A stretch of DNA of 64,000 nucleotides, taken from NCBI GenBank assembly GCA_032595675.1, contig JAVQMD010000002.1, positions 620,001-684,000 on the forward strand. Reading direction: 5' to 3'. The notes under the pieces are model-generated. The model did not search any database. It had not been told where the DNA came from and worked only from the letters and a program-made list of their open reading frames with translations. Position numbers and translations under genes: made by a program. The stretch's first letter is position 1; every line of letters begins with the position of its first letter. The stretch is from Candidatus Electrothrix rattekaaiensis (lineage in GTDB: Bacteria > Desulfobacterota > Desulfobulbia > Desulfobulbales > Desulfobulbaceae). Below are positions 18,644-26,947 of this stretch, piece by piece.

Positions 18644-19282
18644 ATGCAAAAAAATAATCAGGCGCAAACTCCCCAAGAGCAGATAAATCAGGGCAGAAGG
18701 TCTACTCTCCGAAAAATTGCCGCAGGAACGGTCGTTTTGGCCGGTTATTCAGCATTGCCGGACAAATGGACAACGCCCCTTGTTGAGTTCGGTGCCCTTC
18801 CAGCCCATGCAACAACAAGCGGCCTGGAAGAGCTGATTGAGATTATTGATCAGCGCTATCAGGAAGGAGTTGCTGACGAAGCAGCTCAGAAAGCAGCTCA
18901 GAAAACTGAGGCTCCCGCTCCCCAAAAGGCTGAGGCCGCTGCTGCCCCGAAGACAACAAAGCGCAATGACTTGCGGGGGTACAGCAATACATTAACGCTT
19001 CAGGACAGTGGTGCAGTTATGTACTGCGACAAGATCCTCCAGCATAAAATCGTTTTTCCGAAACTTGGTCCGCAGTATGGAAGTTCCTTATTGCTGGTCT
19101 GGAGTGACGGTAATGAACTTTATGTTCCTGATTCCAAAGATATGGCTATGGAAGGAAATGAGAATGACTACAGGAAATATCAGCCGGGCGGGGCATACAG
19201 CGGCAATAATCCGGACATCCCTACTATGGAAGTTTACGCAAAAAGAGGAACCCACCCGTCCAGCGTAACACTTTATTATTAA
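18644..19282 (+). CDS. Protein with Tat-like leader, candidate client of the HPr-rel-A cassette
   Basis: 212 residues. N-terminus: ~17 polar residues, then GRRSTLRKIAAGTVVLAGYSALPDKWTTPLV; the RR plus hydrophobic stretch is a Tat-type signal, and LPAHA at ~50-54 looks like the signal-peptidase site. The segment WTTPLVEFGALPAHATTS is typical of small exported proteins encoded beside PqqD/HprK/nucleotidyltransferase cassettes. The mature part has an Ala/Lys/Glu/Pro linker (~80-105), then a compact domain with SLLLVWSDGNELYVPDSKDMAMEG and two cysteine-poor beta segments. Own promoter at 18562 and terminator at 19301. Being a substrate for the cassette is inference. Confidence 0.75.
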   Translation: MQKNNQAQTPQEQINQGRRSTLRKIAAGTVVLAGYSALPDKWTTPLVEFGALPAHATTSGLEELIEIIDQRYQEGVADEAAQKAAQKTEAPAPQKAEAAAAPKTTKRNDLRGYSNTLTLQDSGAVMYCDKILQHKIVFPKLGPQYGSSLLLVWSDGNELYVPDSKDMAMEGNENDYRKYQPGGAYSGNNPDIPTMEVYAKRGTHPSSVTLYY

Positions 19283-19300
19283 GTAACTTTTCAGAAAACA

Positions 19301-19334
19301 AAAAAAGGCCGTAGCAAAAGCTACGGCCTTTTTT
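19301..19334. terminator. Bidirectional intrinsic terminator
   Basis: AAAAAA-GGCCGTAGC-AAAA-GCTACGGCC-TTTTTT: a 9-bp perfect stem with A and T tracts on the two sides. Ends the Tat-leader gene (plus) and atpE (minus). Confidence 0.95.
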
Positions 19335-19384
19335 AGGTTGCGTACAACCCTAACCCTTTACTTTGCTGCTTGGTCGGGTTTGGA

Positions 19385-19645
19385 TTAACCGATCAGCGCA
19401 TCCTTAAAGGGATTGGCGAACAGCAGAATAAAAGCGATAACTAGTCCGTAAATGGCGATGGACTCAATCAGAGCCATACCGAGAATCATGGTGGTGGTGA
19501 TCGGTCCTTTTGCCTCAGGATTGCGAGCAATAGCATTACACGCGCTCTCGACACCGCGTCCCATACCCAAGCCAGCACCTAAGCCGGTCAGTCCGATTGA
19601 TGTAGCAGCTGCAATACATACTAATGCGAGATGAATCTTGTCCAT
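19385..19645 (-). CDS. atpE: ATP synthase F0 subunit c
   Basis: 86 residues: two helices around the polar loop ARNPEAKG, ion-binding Glu in ALIESIAIYGLV. It forms the rotor ring. At the position of Gln32 of the sodium-type c subunit of Ilyobacter there is Met (GLGMGRGVES), and the Thr after Glu-Ser is Ile, so a proton-coupled ring is more likely than a sodium one. Last gene of the F0 cluster; the F1 genes are elsewhere, the split arrangement common in Desulfobacterota. Confidence 0.97.
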   Translation of the reverse strand: MDKIHLALVCIAAATSIGLTGLGAGLGMGRGVESACNAIARNPEAKGPITTTMILGMALIESIAIYGLVIAFILLFANPFKDALIG

Positions 19646-19730
19646 TTTTTATAACCTCCGAATAATTAAAAAGATAAGTTGGCCTTCTTCTTTTATATAT
19701 CTGATGAATTTTCTTTTCAAACTCTTGATC

Positions 19731-20453
19731 TCAGTGAGCATGCTCCATTGATCCGACACAGTAGACAACGGCGAGCAGAACAAAAACAACTGCCTGAATC
19801 AGGGAGACAAGCACACCAAGGGCAAGGATGGGCAGAGGCGCAAACACAGCCCCGGCCAGCATGAAGAGAACGGCAAGCAGTATTTCTTTTGCCAGAATAT
19901 TTCCGAAAAGACGCATGGAAAGTGAAACCAGACGGGCAAAATTACCGATCAGCTCCAGGATAATCATAAACGGTGCCATGATTGGAATCGGGCCTGTGAA
20001 ATGCTTATAGTATTTCCAGCCGTGATAACGAAAACCCAGAACATGATGCATGACCCAGACAATGATGGTCATGGCAATGGTGATATTGAGGCTGGATGTC
20101 GGCGACATGAAACCGGGCAGGAGACCGATCATATTGGCAAGAACGGTGTAGAGAAAAAAAGTGGCCAATATGGGGAAAAGCATTTTGGCTTGTTTTCTGC
20201 CCATGTGTTCGGTTAAAAAATCCAAAATTCCGCCGATCAGGACTTCCCAGAAATTCTGTCCGGTTCCGGGAAGCAACTCAAGCTTGCCGAGCGTAAGCTT
20301 GGGTACGACAAAGAGAAAAGCCATGACCAGCCAGCTGTAGGTCAGATACGGTTCGCATAATTTCTCCAGAAATGTTGCTCCGATCGGTCCGTGCGGAACC
20401 GGTAGACCTAGCCAGTCAAGAATAACCGAGATAAATAGAATTGGATGTTCCAT
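19731..20453 (-). CDS. atpB: ATP synthase F0 subunit a
   Basis: 240 residues from the ATG at 20453 (MEHPILF), which has GGGGAGG 7-8 bp upstream; two codons further up are open from a TTG but not needed. The essential Arg lies in the helix SLSMRLFGNILAKEILLAV, and the C-terminal helix pair is SLIQAVVFVLLAVVY. It forms the half-channels that deliver protons to the c ring. Lies between the subunit I gene and atpE. Confidence 0.97.
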   Translation of the reverse strand: MEHPILFISVILDWLGLPVPHGPIGATFLEKLCEPYLTYSWLVMAFLFVVPKLTLGKLELLPGTGQNFWEVLIGGILDFLTEHMGRKQAKMLFPILATFFLYTVLANMIGLLPGFMSPTSSLNITIAMTIIVWVMHHVLGFRYHGWKYYKHFTGPIPIMAPFMIILELIGNFARLVSLSMRLFGNILAKEILLAVLFMLAGAVFAPLPILALGVLVSLIQAVVFVLLAVVYCVGSMEHAH

Positions 20454-20466
20454 GCCCAACCTCCCC

Positions 20467-20919
20467 TTACATATTTTCCTGAAATATCATTCGCCCTCGA
20501 AAGAGGACGACTATAATTACGCTTAATATAATCGTGGACAACCCGATAACAAGCCCTATGGCGTTTATGCTGAACTGTGTACTGAGCAGAAGCAGCAGAA
20601 AGGCGAGGACAAAAAGGCGGGCGTAGAATTTTACAGCAAAACCTGTTGAGAATGACTTGCCGTTGATTTGCGCACCATCTCCCTGCGTTGCGGCATGGTG
20701 GGCGAATCGCATTGCTGTTCGTTTCATCCAGAAAAAACTGCCGCTGGATAATGCACCGCCAACCAAGACAGATTGAGCAAACAGCCAATCAACGAAATAC
20801 CAGCCACCTGTGGTAAGCACGCCCAGCAGAATCAGGTTGAACCGTTCAACAATGTGCAGCAGGAGAAGCTCATCATTTTTGCTGCTCCTGTCGCTCCTGC
20901 TTTTCATTGCATCAGTCAT
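20467..20919 (-). CDS. ATP synthase subunit I (AtpI-like)
   Basis: 150 residues with four predicted helices: two after NLILLGVLTTGGWYFVDWLF and two in the C-terminal half (FYARLFVLAFLLLLL; INAIGLVIGLSTIILSVIIV). Position between atpZ-like and atpB and the fold fit subunit I, which helps assemble the c ring. Overlaps the AtpZ-like gene by 8 bp. Length and charge fit the family, but sequence similarity is low by nature. Confidence 0.8.
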   Translation of the reverse strand: MTDAMKSRSDRSSKNDELLLLHIVERFNLILLGVLTTGGWYFVDWLFAQSVLVGGALSSGSFFWMKRTAMRFAHHAATQGDGAQINGKSFSTGFAVKFYARLFVLAFLLLLLSTQFSINAIGLVIGLSTIILSVIIVVLFRGRMIFQENM

Positions 20920-21139
20920 CAGATAATTTTCTGCTCAGATCCCAGAGATGCTTAAAACCGGCAGCAATTCCGAATCCGAGAAAAATAAAGCTGAACCAAG
21001 GCGTGGTCTGTCCGGCAAACAGCTTATTGTCAAGCCACCAGCCTATGCCGAAGCCGATAAAGATGGAGGCAGCAAAGGTGGTTCCTATCTGACCATATCG
21101 GGCCAGATCCGTTAATATCCCTCGATCCTCCTTGGCCAT
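20912..21139 (-). CDS. AtpZ/AtpI-family F0 accessory protein
   Basis: 75 residues, two helices (YGQIGTTFAASIFIGFGIGWWLDNKLF and PWFSFIFLGFGIAAGFKHLW). The GIGWWLD..F turn is the signature of the AtpZ family, reported to act with AtpI in magnesium handling or ATP synthase assembly. First gene of the F0 operon (Z-I-B-E). Confidence 0.88.
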   Translation of the reverse strand: MAKEDRGILTDLARYGQIGTTFAASIFIGFGIGWWLDNKLFAGQTTPWFSFIFLGFGIAAGFKHLWDLSRKLSDD

Positions 21140-21222
21140 TTTCCCGCTCCTGCATAGGATGTCCTGTTAAATCGCACAGAGATAGCACGCGACAGCTACA
21201 AGTGCAATGTTTTTTTTCACAC

Positions 21223-22509
21223 TTAGGACAATTTTGTCAGAGATGTCTCGATTGCCGTAAGTGCCTTGTCCAGCTGTTCCGGGGTGTGGACGACCGAGAT
21301 GAACAGAGCCTCGAACTGGGAAGGAGCCAGCCAAAAACCGCTTGCCAGCATCTCCCGGAAATATTGCCCGTAACGATCAGTATTCGCCTGCATGGCCGAA
21401 TCGAAATCCGTCACCGGCGTATCAGTGAAAAAGCAGGTCATCATGGAACCGATCCGGTTCAGCACAATGGGTATCTGGGCCTTTGCTCCTATTTCAGCCA
21501 GACGCTCTGCAAAGCGATCACTTTTTTCTTCAAGTTCCTGGTAGAATCCCGGTGTGCGCACGATTTTCAGCATGGCTAGGCCCGCAGCCATTGCCAGAGG
21601 ATTACCGGACAGGGTGCCTGCTTGGTAGACTGGACCATCTGGAGCGATATTATCCATAATCTCTTTTTTGCCGCCATAGGCCCCGACCGGCAGGCCACCG
21701 CCGATGATCTTGCCCAGGCAGGTCAGGTCGGGCATGATGTTGAAGCGTTCCTGTGCCCCGCCCAAGGCCAGCCGGAATCCGGTGATAACCTCATCAAAGA
21801 TCAGGACAATACCCAGTTCAGCGGTCAGGTCGCGCAGTTTCTGCAAAAAGGTCATATCTGGAACTATAACGCCCATATTGCCAGCAACTGGCTCAATGAT
21901 GACGCAGGCGATATCTAAGGTGGTATCCCGCAGGGTTTTTTCCAGCACCTCAATATTATTATAGGGGATGGAGAGGGTATTCTTGACAATATCATCGGGG
22001 ACACCGGGACTGCCCGGAATACCCAAGGTGGCAACACCGGAACCGGCCTTGACCAGAAAGGAGTCGGCATGACCGTGGTAGCAGCCGTCAAACTTGATCA
22101 CCATATTGCGCCCGGTATAGCCGCGCGCCAAGCGGATTGCGCTCATGGTGGCCTCGGTGCCGGAGCTGACAAAACGCACCTTTTCTATAGACGGCACAGA
22201 ATCACAGACCAATTCCGCCATTTCCACTTCGGATGCGGTCGGGGCACCGAAACTGGTTCCGTCGGGCAGGGTCTCCTGAATCGCCTTGACCACCTCGGGA
22301 TGACCGTGCCCCAGGATCATAGGGCCCCAGGAGCCGACAAAGTCAATGAATTCGTTGCCGTCTGCATCAGTGACTGTGCCGCCTTGGGCCTTGGCAACAA
22401 AGAGGGGATCGCAGCCCACGGATTTACAGGCACGGACTGGGGAGTTCACGCCGCCGGGAATGACGTGGCAGGCTTTTTCGAAGAGTGCAGCGGAATTTGT
22501 GGTGTTCAT
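21223..22509 (-). CDS. hemL: Glutamate-1-semialdehyde 2,1-aminomutase
   Basis: 428 residues, usual length. Class III aminotransferase with KVRFVSSGTEATMSAIRLARG, KFDGCYHGHADSFLVKAGSG, IFDEVITGFR and the PLP lysine in LTCLGKIIGGGLPVGAYGG. It makes 5-aminolevulinate from glutamate semialdehyde, the entry to heme, siroheme and B12 synthesis by the C5 route. Start ATG at 22509. Separate transcription unit upstream of the F0 operon on the same strand. Confidence 0.97.
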   Translation of the reverse strand: MNTTNSAALFEKACHVIPGGVNSPVRACKSVGCDPLFVAKAQGGTVTDADGNEFIDFVGSWGPMILGHGHPEVVKAIQETLPDGTSFGAPTASEVEMAELVCDSVPSIEKVRFVSSGTEATMSAIRLARGYTGRNMVIKFDGCYHGHADSFLVKAGSGVATLGIPGSPGVPDDIVKNTLSIPYNNIEVLEKTLRDTTLDIACVIIEPVAGNMGVIVPDMTFLQKLRDLTAELGIVLIFDEVITGFRLALGGAQERFNIMPDLTCLGKIIGGGLPVGAYGGKKEIMDNIAPDGPVYQAGTLSGNPLAMAAGLAMLKIVRTPGFYQELEEKSDRFAERLAEIGAKAQIPIVLNRIGSMMTCFFTDTPVTDFDSAMQANTDRYGQYFREMLASGFWLAPSQFEALFISVVHTPEQLDKALTAIETSLTKLS

Positions 22510-22957
22510 GGATAGTTATGGAATGGTTATGGGTTGAGATGATGATCGGATTTTTCGTTGGGCGTATGTATATTGCCCGCACAGAATAAACGTAACCTGC
22601 TGTCACGTCAAGGGAGTGTCGTGGGGTGGTGGAGAATATTGTGGACGGTTGCGGATTACGGGGGGGTTGGGGGTTTTTAGTACAGAGGCCGCCCTGTAGG
22701 GGCGTGTTCGCCCGGTTTTTGTCTAGGCGGTGGTATAAGAGCAGACACTCTGGTCTGTCCTTACGTCTTAATACCCTCTTCATAGGGTAGGTGCTACGAC
22801 AGCAGTCTTGCTCCAAACGATAATATATTCAGTAGATTAAGCAAGTAAAATTTTACCATCAAAACGGATTTTGAAAGTTGTTTTTTTTGAACCGGCATTA
22901 CAGACGATAAGACAAAGCACTGCGCGACATAGTGACTCTTTCGCTTTCCAGACCCGC
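22510..22957. other. Intergenic region with half copy of the TGTAGGGG palindrome
   Basis: 448 bp without a supported gene. 22695-22713 reads TGTAGGGGCGTGTTCGCCC, a degenerate relative of the GTAGGGG palindromes elsewhere. The rest holds no start signal or RNA fold I can recognise; it looks like decayed sequence around the adjacent insertion patch. Confidence 0.55.
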
Positions 22958-23198
22958 TACTCGGCAAAGACATCCTCAAAAGGGTGACAGCGATCAGGAT
23001 ACGCTCGGACCAGACCTCAAGCATTGCGCCATATGCCTCCTTCAGCATCTGTTCCGCCCACTCGGGCAGATCTCCGAAGCGTTTTCTCAGCTGACGTGAA
23101 AGAAGCAGGAGTTCCCCCTGCTGCACACCCTGCTGAATCCCTTGCTGTACGCCCTTTTCTAGTCCCTGATTATAATATTTTTTCAAAAAAGATTGCAT
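22958..23198 (-). pseudogene. Remnant of Rpn/PD-(D/E)XK transposase-like nuclease, C-terminal tail, frameshifted
   Basis: The frame begins with the Gln-Gly-rich hinge LEKGVQQGIQQGVQQGELLLLSRQLRKRFGDLPEWAEQM, characteristic of the C-terminal end of Rpn-family (recombination-promoting nuclease) proteins. After ILIAVTL the frame is lost; one extra T in the TTTT run at ~22981 would restore FEDVFAE and a stop at 22958, the expected family ending. The nuclease domain is absent. A good Shine-Dalgarno (GGAGGTGG) precedes the ATG, so a short product may still be made. Confidence 0.6.
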
Positions 23199-23239
23199 AA
23201 TACCACCTCCATCCCTTGCTATGCCGCCCGAAAAGAACT

Positions 23240-24932
23240 GGGTGCGGCTCTTTTCCTACGAGTCGCTCAACGGTCATATCGTTGCCGGAACTGCATTATC
23301 GTTTGGCATCCAGATGTAATTTCTGCACCTCTCCTTCCAAAAATGAAAGCTTAGGTATTGTTTCATGTCTCCGCTGGCTTTCAGTGCTCTTAACTTCAGC
23401 ACTGCATCTGCTGATTTGAGCCGCCAACGGGCACCAGTGAGATCCATGCGATCTTTAACCAGATGCCGACAAGCTCCCTCTATCACACCGGTAGCGATGG
23501 GCAATCCCTTTGACAAGGCTTCTTCATATCTCAGTCGTTTTTGATTTTTCTCAATATAATTCGCAGCGGTATCCGAAGGAATACGTTCTTTTTTATCCAA
23601 ACCTCTGCGTGTAGCGGCACGTCGTAAACCGCTGGCCACGCTTTGCCCGTTTCCTTTCAGGATCTCAAGCGTACGTCCCCCAACCCACTCTTCTCGCCTT
23701 TCAGCTTCCTCTTTGCCGGGGTAAAGCGCATGAGCAGATTTCCATAGGTATTCGATAACATGAATAAAATCCTGAATAACGGTTACCTCCACATTATGCT
23801 TCTCCGCCTGCGCCTCAACTTGCCTGATCAGATCGGTCTGCCCATCGATAAGAACAACCCATTCCATTTTTTGTTCAGGATCTCGTCGAAGTGCCTCCTG
23901 GAATCCTTGGTCAAGGGCGTTTCCCATATCTTCAGTAATCTCCGCCCAGACCCGCTTGTTTTTAACCTCGGGACGTGGTGGTGCGGTTTCTCCATCAATA
24001 TTGAGAAGTTGTTCAGGAGTGCGCTGATAAGGGGATGTTTCATACACTGAGACAACGGTCGCCATCCGTTTACGCCCCTTTTTCTCTCCGGGCTGAAGTC
24101 GGGCTTTTTTCTTATCCTGCTCCTTTTCCGCTTGTTTTTTGGCAGCAGGCCGCAGATCCTGATTATGCATTGATACGCCCTTACCGTCCGCCGTGATGAC
24201 TAAAATACTACCCTTTTCGGACGATAAGTTAAGGGGTTGTTCGTAAAATTCCTTGAAATCACGAACGATATCTGCGGATACTTCCTGAAGTTGACGTTTA
24301 GGCAGTATTCCACCTCCCTGCCGTTCCAGCAGCTCCAATGTTTCGTCAAAAGAAGCGACTGCTGTCAGATGTGCTATTTCACTCCGCAGACCGTGTGAAT
24401 ACTTGTTGGGCGGCAAATTCAACTCGGCATCCAGAGGAAAAACGCTGCCGACAAACGGTCCGCAATAACCAATTCGTGAGAGCTTAACCTCTCCAAAACG
24501 TGATTCAATTTTTCGAGTACAACCTGTTCTGCGATGATTGCGACGAATGCCGTCTTCTCCGAGAACAAATTCTTTTTTTTCTTCTTCCGCAGAACGCTGA
24601 GACAGATACCCCTGTGCCAGCAGTCGTAAAATTTCCTGCCCTTTTTCTTGAATAACTGCTTCCACATCTCCGAAGGAGGATGAGGAGAATTCCATGCCGG
24701 ATATGTGGGATGCCAGTTTATCAAGTGCTTCAAAAGATCGAAGATAATGCTCTTTATTGCTTTCTGCGAGGTGACAGGGGCTGTACATATGGACTCTCCA
24801 AGGTGCTGAGTAAAAAATACTGTAATTCTTTTACCGCATCAGCATGCACAATTCAAGCAAATTATCGACAGTCAACCCATAAGAATGAAAAATTTATCAA
24901 TATGTTGCTTTTATTTCAAAAGAGCCGCACCC
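23240..24932 (-). mobile_element. Complete ISKra4-like insertion sequence, 1693 bp
   Basis: Terminal inverted repeats GGGTGCGGCTCTTTT at 23240-23254 and its exact complement AAAAGAGCCGCACCC at 24918-24932. Flanked by the 9-bp direct repeat AAAAGAACT at 23231-23239 and 24933-24941, the target duplication. One transposase gene fills it. It landed inside an older transposase fragment, which resumes in frame at 24934. Intact ends, intact gene and perfect target repeats point to a recent insertion. Confidence 0.9.
23274..24788 (-). CDS. Transposase, ISKra4 family
   Basis: 504 residues. Conserved pieces of the ISKra4 family: GYCGPFVGSVFPLDAELNLPPNKYSHGLRSEIA, ITADGKGVSM (first catalytic Asp), VVLIDGQTDLIRQV, VTVIQDFIHVIEYLWKSA (second Asp region) and ATGVIEGACRHLVKDRMDLTGARWR (catalytic Glu region). 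Insertion of a charged Lys/Glu block (KKQAEKEQDKKKARLQPGEKKGRKR) in the middle is common in these proteins. Intact and probably active. Confidence 0.92.
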   Translation of the reverse strand: MYSPCHLAESNKEHYLRSFEALDKLASHISGMEFSSSSFGDVEAVIQEKGQEILRLLAQGYLSQRSAEEEKKEFVLGEDGIRRNHRRTGCTRKIESRFGEVKLSRIGYCGPFVGSVFPLDAELNLPPNKYSHGLRSEIAHLTAVASFDETLELLERQGGGILPKRQLQEVSADIVRDFKEFYEQPLNLSSEKGSILVITADGKGVSMHNQDLRPAAKKQAEKEQDKKKARLQPGEKKGRKRMATVVSVYETSPYQRTPEQLLNIDGETAPPRPEVKNKRVWAEITEDMGNALDQGFQEALRRDPEQKMEWVVLIDGQTDLIRQVEAQAEKHNVEVTVIQDFIHVIEYLWKSAHALYPGKEEAERREEWVGGRTLEILKGNGQSVASGLRRAATRRGLDKKERIPSDTAANYIEKNQKRLRYEEALSKGLPIATGVIEGACRHLVKDRMDLTGARWRLKSADAVLKLRALKASGDMKQYLSFHFWKERCRNYIWMPNDNAVPATI

Positions 24933-25134
24933 AAAAGAACTTGGACCTTGTAATTCGAGTGCTGTCGGCGAGAAGGCGAATGATCTTATCGTATCAGAGC
25001 GACAGAAACATAATGGAATGAGCTGGACCAAAAAAGGAACTGTGGCACTGGCCGCGATTACTGTTCTTAAACAAAACAATGAACACAAAAAATGGTTTGA
25101 GGACAAAGATATTGATTTTAAAATGGCTGCTTAG
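24933..25134 (+). pseudogene. 3' end of an older transposase, cut by the ISKra4-like element
   Basis: Starting at the right target repeat, the frame AAA-GAA-CTT gives KELGPCNSSAVGEKANDLIVSERQKHNGMSWTKKG..., ending KKWFEDKDIDFKMAA at a TAG at 25132-25134. RQKHNGMSWTKKGTVALAAI has the look of a transposase C-terminus; the family is uncertain. Only about seven codons remain in frame on the other side of the IS, so the 5' part was lost before or with the insertion. Confidence 0.6.
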
Positions 25135-25200
25135 CCTAAAAAACAGCTAAACGCACAGGTCGAAAAAGTGGGGGCAGTGTGGGGGCTGGAGCGTAAGGCA

Positions 25201-25239
25201 AGAAAAAAGGGGTTACCCCGTAAGCGAGATAACCCCTTG
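25201..25239 (-). terminator. Intrinsic terminator behind tRNA-Arg
   Basis: On the minus strand AAGGGGTTA...TAACCCC forms a long hairpin around CTCGCTTACGG, followed by TTTTTTCT, directly downstream of the tRNA 3' end. Confidence 0.8.
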
Positions 25240-25247
25240 AATTTCCT

Positions 25248-25324
25248 TGGTGCGCCTGGCAGGATTCGAACCTGCTACCCTCGGATTCGTAGTCCGATAC
25301 TCTATCCAGATGAGCTACAGGCGC
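25248..25324 (-). tRNA. tRNA-Arg (anticodon ACG)
   Basis: 77 nt with encoded CCA. 5' GCGCCTG pairs with CAGGCGC; D arm TAGCTCATCTGGATAGA; anticodon loop CTACGAA in GGACTACGAATCC; T arm GCAGGTTCGAATCCTGC. Reads CGN Arg codons after A34-to-I editing. Confidence 0.97.
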
Positions 25325-25384
25325 AAACGCATCCTCTCTTTATCATTTTACGGACCAGCCTGCAAGGTATTTTTGCAGGTTTGT

Positions 25385-26200
25385 TCATTTTTCCGTCACA
25401 GTCCGACTGGGTCGGGCGATGAAATACAATGGATTATAGGTGAGACGCACTGCCTGATCAACTTGAAATTTCTTTGTATATTCTTGGCAAAAGGAGTGTA
25501 ATTTCTGCCGGGTCCAAGGTTTGCGGTTGATGGAATTTACCCCGGTCTGGCGAAGATGATTGAGGACATCGCGTGGTTGGGGAAAAAGAAAGACCTCATT
25601 ATCTTGGTGGCTCTCTTCGAGAACGCATCGTTTTTCCAACATTGATGCTATCTCTGAAAAAGAAAGGTAATCAAGGCCGATCCCTGTGAGTTCTTTGATC
25701 TCAGGCAGATTGTTCGGGCCGTAGAGAGAAAAGGCGAGTATCCCACCGGGACGGAGAGCGGCAAGGAGCTTGTCCAGTGTTTGCTCTAAATCATCAAGCC
25801 AATGAAAGGTGGAGGATGAGATGATCAGGTCAAAGGGGCTAGGTAAAGGAAGTTTTTCTATATCGCCAGGAAGGAAGCTGAGTTCGTCAATACCGGATTC
25901 GTTAATACTGCGTTTGCCGACAGCAAGGTCTCGGGGAAGTCGCTCGGCAAAATCCGGCATGAGATCATTGAGGACTAGGCTGCGGACCTTGATGCTGCTG
26001 TTGAGGAGTTTGCTGGTCAGCAAGCCGGTACAGCAGCCGATTTCCAGGACACGGAGAGGATGAGGCTGCTGGGCGGTGTATTTGACCGTCATTGCCAGCA
26101 GCCGATCCGCAACCCGATGCTGGATCGTGGCTTGGCGGTCATAGCCGGTCGCTGCCCGGCGAAACTGTCGGCAGACAAGCTGTTTGTCGATTTTCTGCAT
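25385..26200 (-). CDS. bioC: Malonyl-[acyl-carrier protein] O-methyltransferase BioC
   Basis: 271 residues from the ATG at 26200 (MQKIDKQLV); the frame extends four codons to a TTG. SAM-binding motif I is VLEIGCCTGLLTSKLL (~50), motif II region LPLPSPFDLIISSSTFHWLDD, and AALRPGGILAFSLYG, all typical of BioC. N-terminal RQFRRAATGYDRQATIQHRVA is the family's lead. BioC methylates malonyl-ACP so that the fatty-acid machinery can build the pimelate chain of biotin. Follows bioG by 24 bp. Confidence 0.93.
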   Translation of the reverse strand: MQKIDKQLVCRQFRRAATGYDRQATIQHRVADRLLAMTVKYTAQQPHPLRVLEIGCCTGLLTSKLLNSSIKVRSLVLNDLMPDFAERLPRDLAVGKRSINESGIDELSFLPGDIEKLPLPSPFDLIISSSTFHWLDDLEQTLDKLLAALRPGGILAFSLYGPNNLPEIKELTGIGLDYLSFSEIASMLEKRCVLEESHQDNEVFLFPQPRDVLNHLRQTGVNSINRKPWTRQKLHSFCQEYTKKFQVDQAVRLTYNPLYFIARPSRTVTEK

Positions 26201-26224
26201 AATGAACGGCAACGCGGTTTCGGC

Positions 26225-26947
26225 TCAGGTTAACTCGTCAAGCATTGCCGACCAGCTCGGCCAATGATAAAAAGGAAAATGGGGCAGAGAGAGGGTCCGG
26301 CATTGTTTGCGGCCCCAAGCTCGGACCTGATTGCGGGCCGGGAAAATTCGATCCCGACCAGTGACGATTTTGTTGGTGTACATCTCGGGTACGTTCGGTT
26401 GCGCTCTATAGGCGGCGCTCAGGGCAAGCAACTCCTGCTGAAGCTCTGCAACGGACCGCTCTCCCTTACGAAAAGAAGATGTAAATCGTTTTGCTTCCTG
26501 TTCATCAGCAAACATGGAACGCTGAAATGCTTCCACACGAGCCGGAGAAAGACGCTCGGCCATGTCGGTAAAGTTCTGCGCAGGAATGCCGAGCTCATCA
26601 TGAATGGGATGACAGGTGCCGCCGATTGCGATTGCTGAAGTAAACATCGGTGTAAAATCTGATGCAGAAAACGTTTTGTCTGCAAACAGCATTGACGCCG
26701 CCCAAACGCCCATAGACCAAGCCAGCAGATGGATCTTTCGGTATGGTGCTTTTTCCTGAAAATTTCCCTGAAGATTTTTTAGAGCAGAGGAAATATCTTC
26801 AAAATCCATGCTGCGATAATCATAAAGCATGAAGACATCAACTGACCCGGCCAGAATCTCATAAAAGGGTTCCGGGCACATGCCCCAGCCTGCAAAAAAG
26901 AGCAGGCAGTCCTGATTCCCCTGTTGATGGAGTCGGCAGATTCTCAT
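26225..26947 (-). CDS. bioG: Pimeloyl-ACP methyl ester esterase, BioG type (DUF452)
   Basis: 240 residues. DUF452 alpha/beta hydrolase: LLFFAGWGMCPEPF near the start, nucleophile Ser in LLAWSMGVWAA (~77), probable Asp in TGRDRIFP and His in LPHFPFYHW at the end. BioG removes the methyl cap from pimeloyl-ACP, releasing the substrate for BioF; it replaces BioH in this organism. Start overlaps the bioF stop by 4 bp, and bioC follows, so the chain start and chain end enzymes are co-expressed. Confidence 0.92.
   Translation of the reverse strand: MRICRLHQQGNQDCLLFFAGWGMCPEPFYEILAGSVDVFMLYDYRSMDFEDISSALKNLQGNFQEKAPYRKIHLLAWSMGVWAASMLFADKTFSASDFTPMFTSAIAIGGTCHPIHDELGIPAQNFTDMAERLSPARVEAFQRSMFADEQEAKRFTSSFRKGERSVAELQQELLALSAAYRAQPNVPEMYTNKIVTGRDRIFPARNQVRAWGRKQCRTLSLPHFPFYHWPSWSAMLDELT

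Noticed and set aside
16068-19282. Lasso-peptide gene cluster
   Set aside because: PqqD, HprK-like and nucleotidyltransferase genes occur in lasso clusters, but no asparagine-synthetase-like cyclase, transglutaminase-like protease or short precursor is present.
19385-19645. Sodium-coupled ATP synthase
   Set aside because: The c subunit lacks the Gln of the sodium site (Met instead), so no support for sodium coupling.
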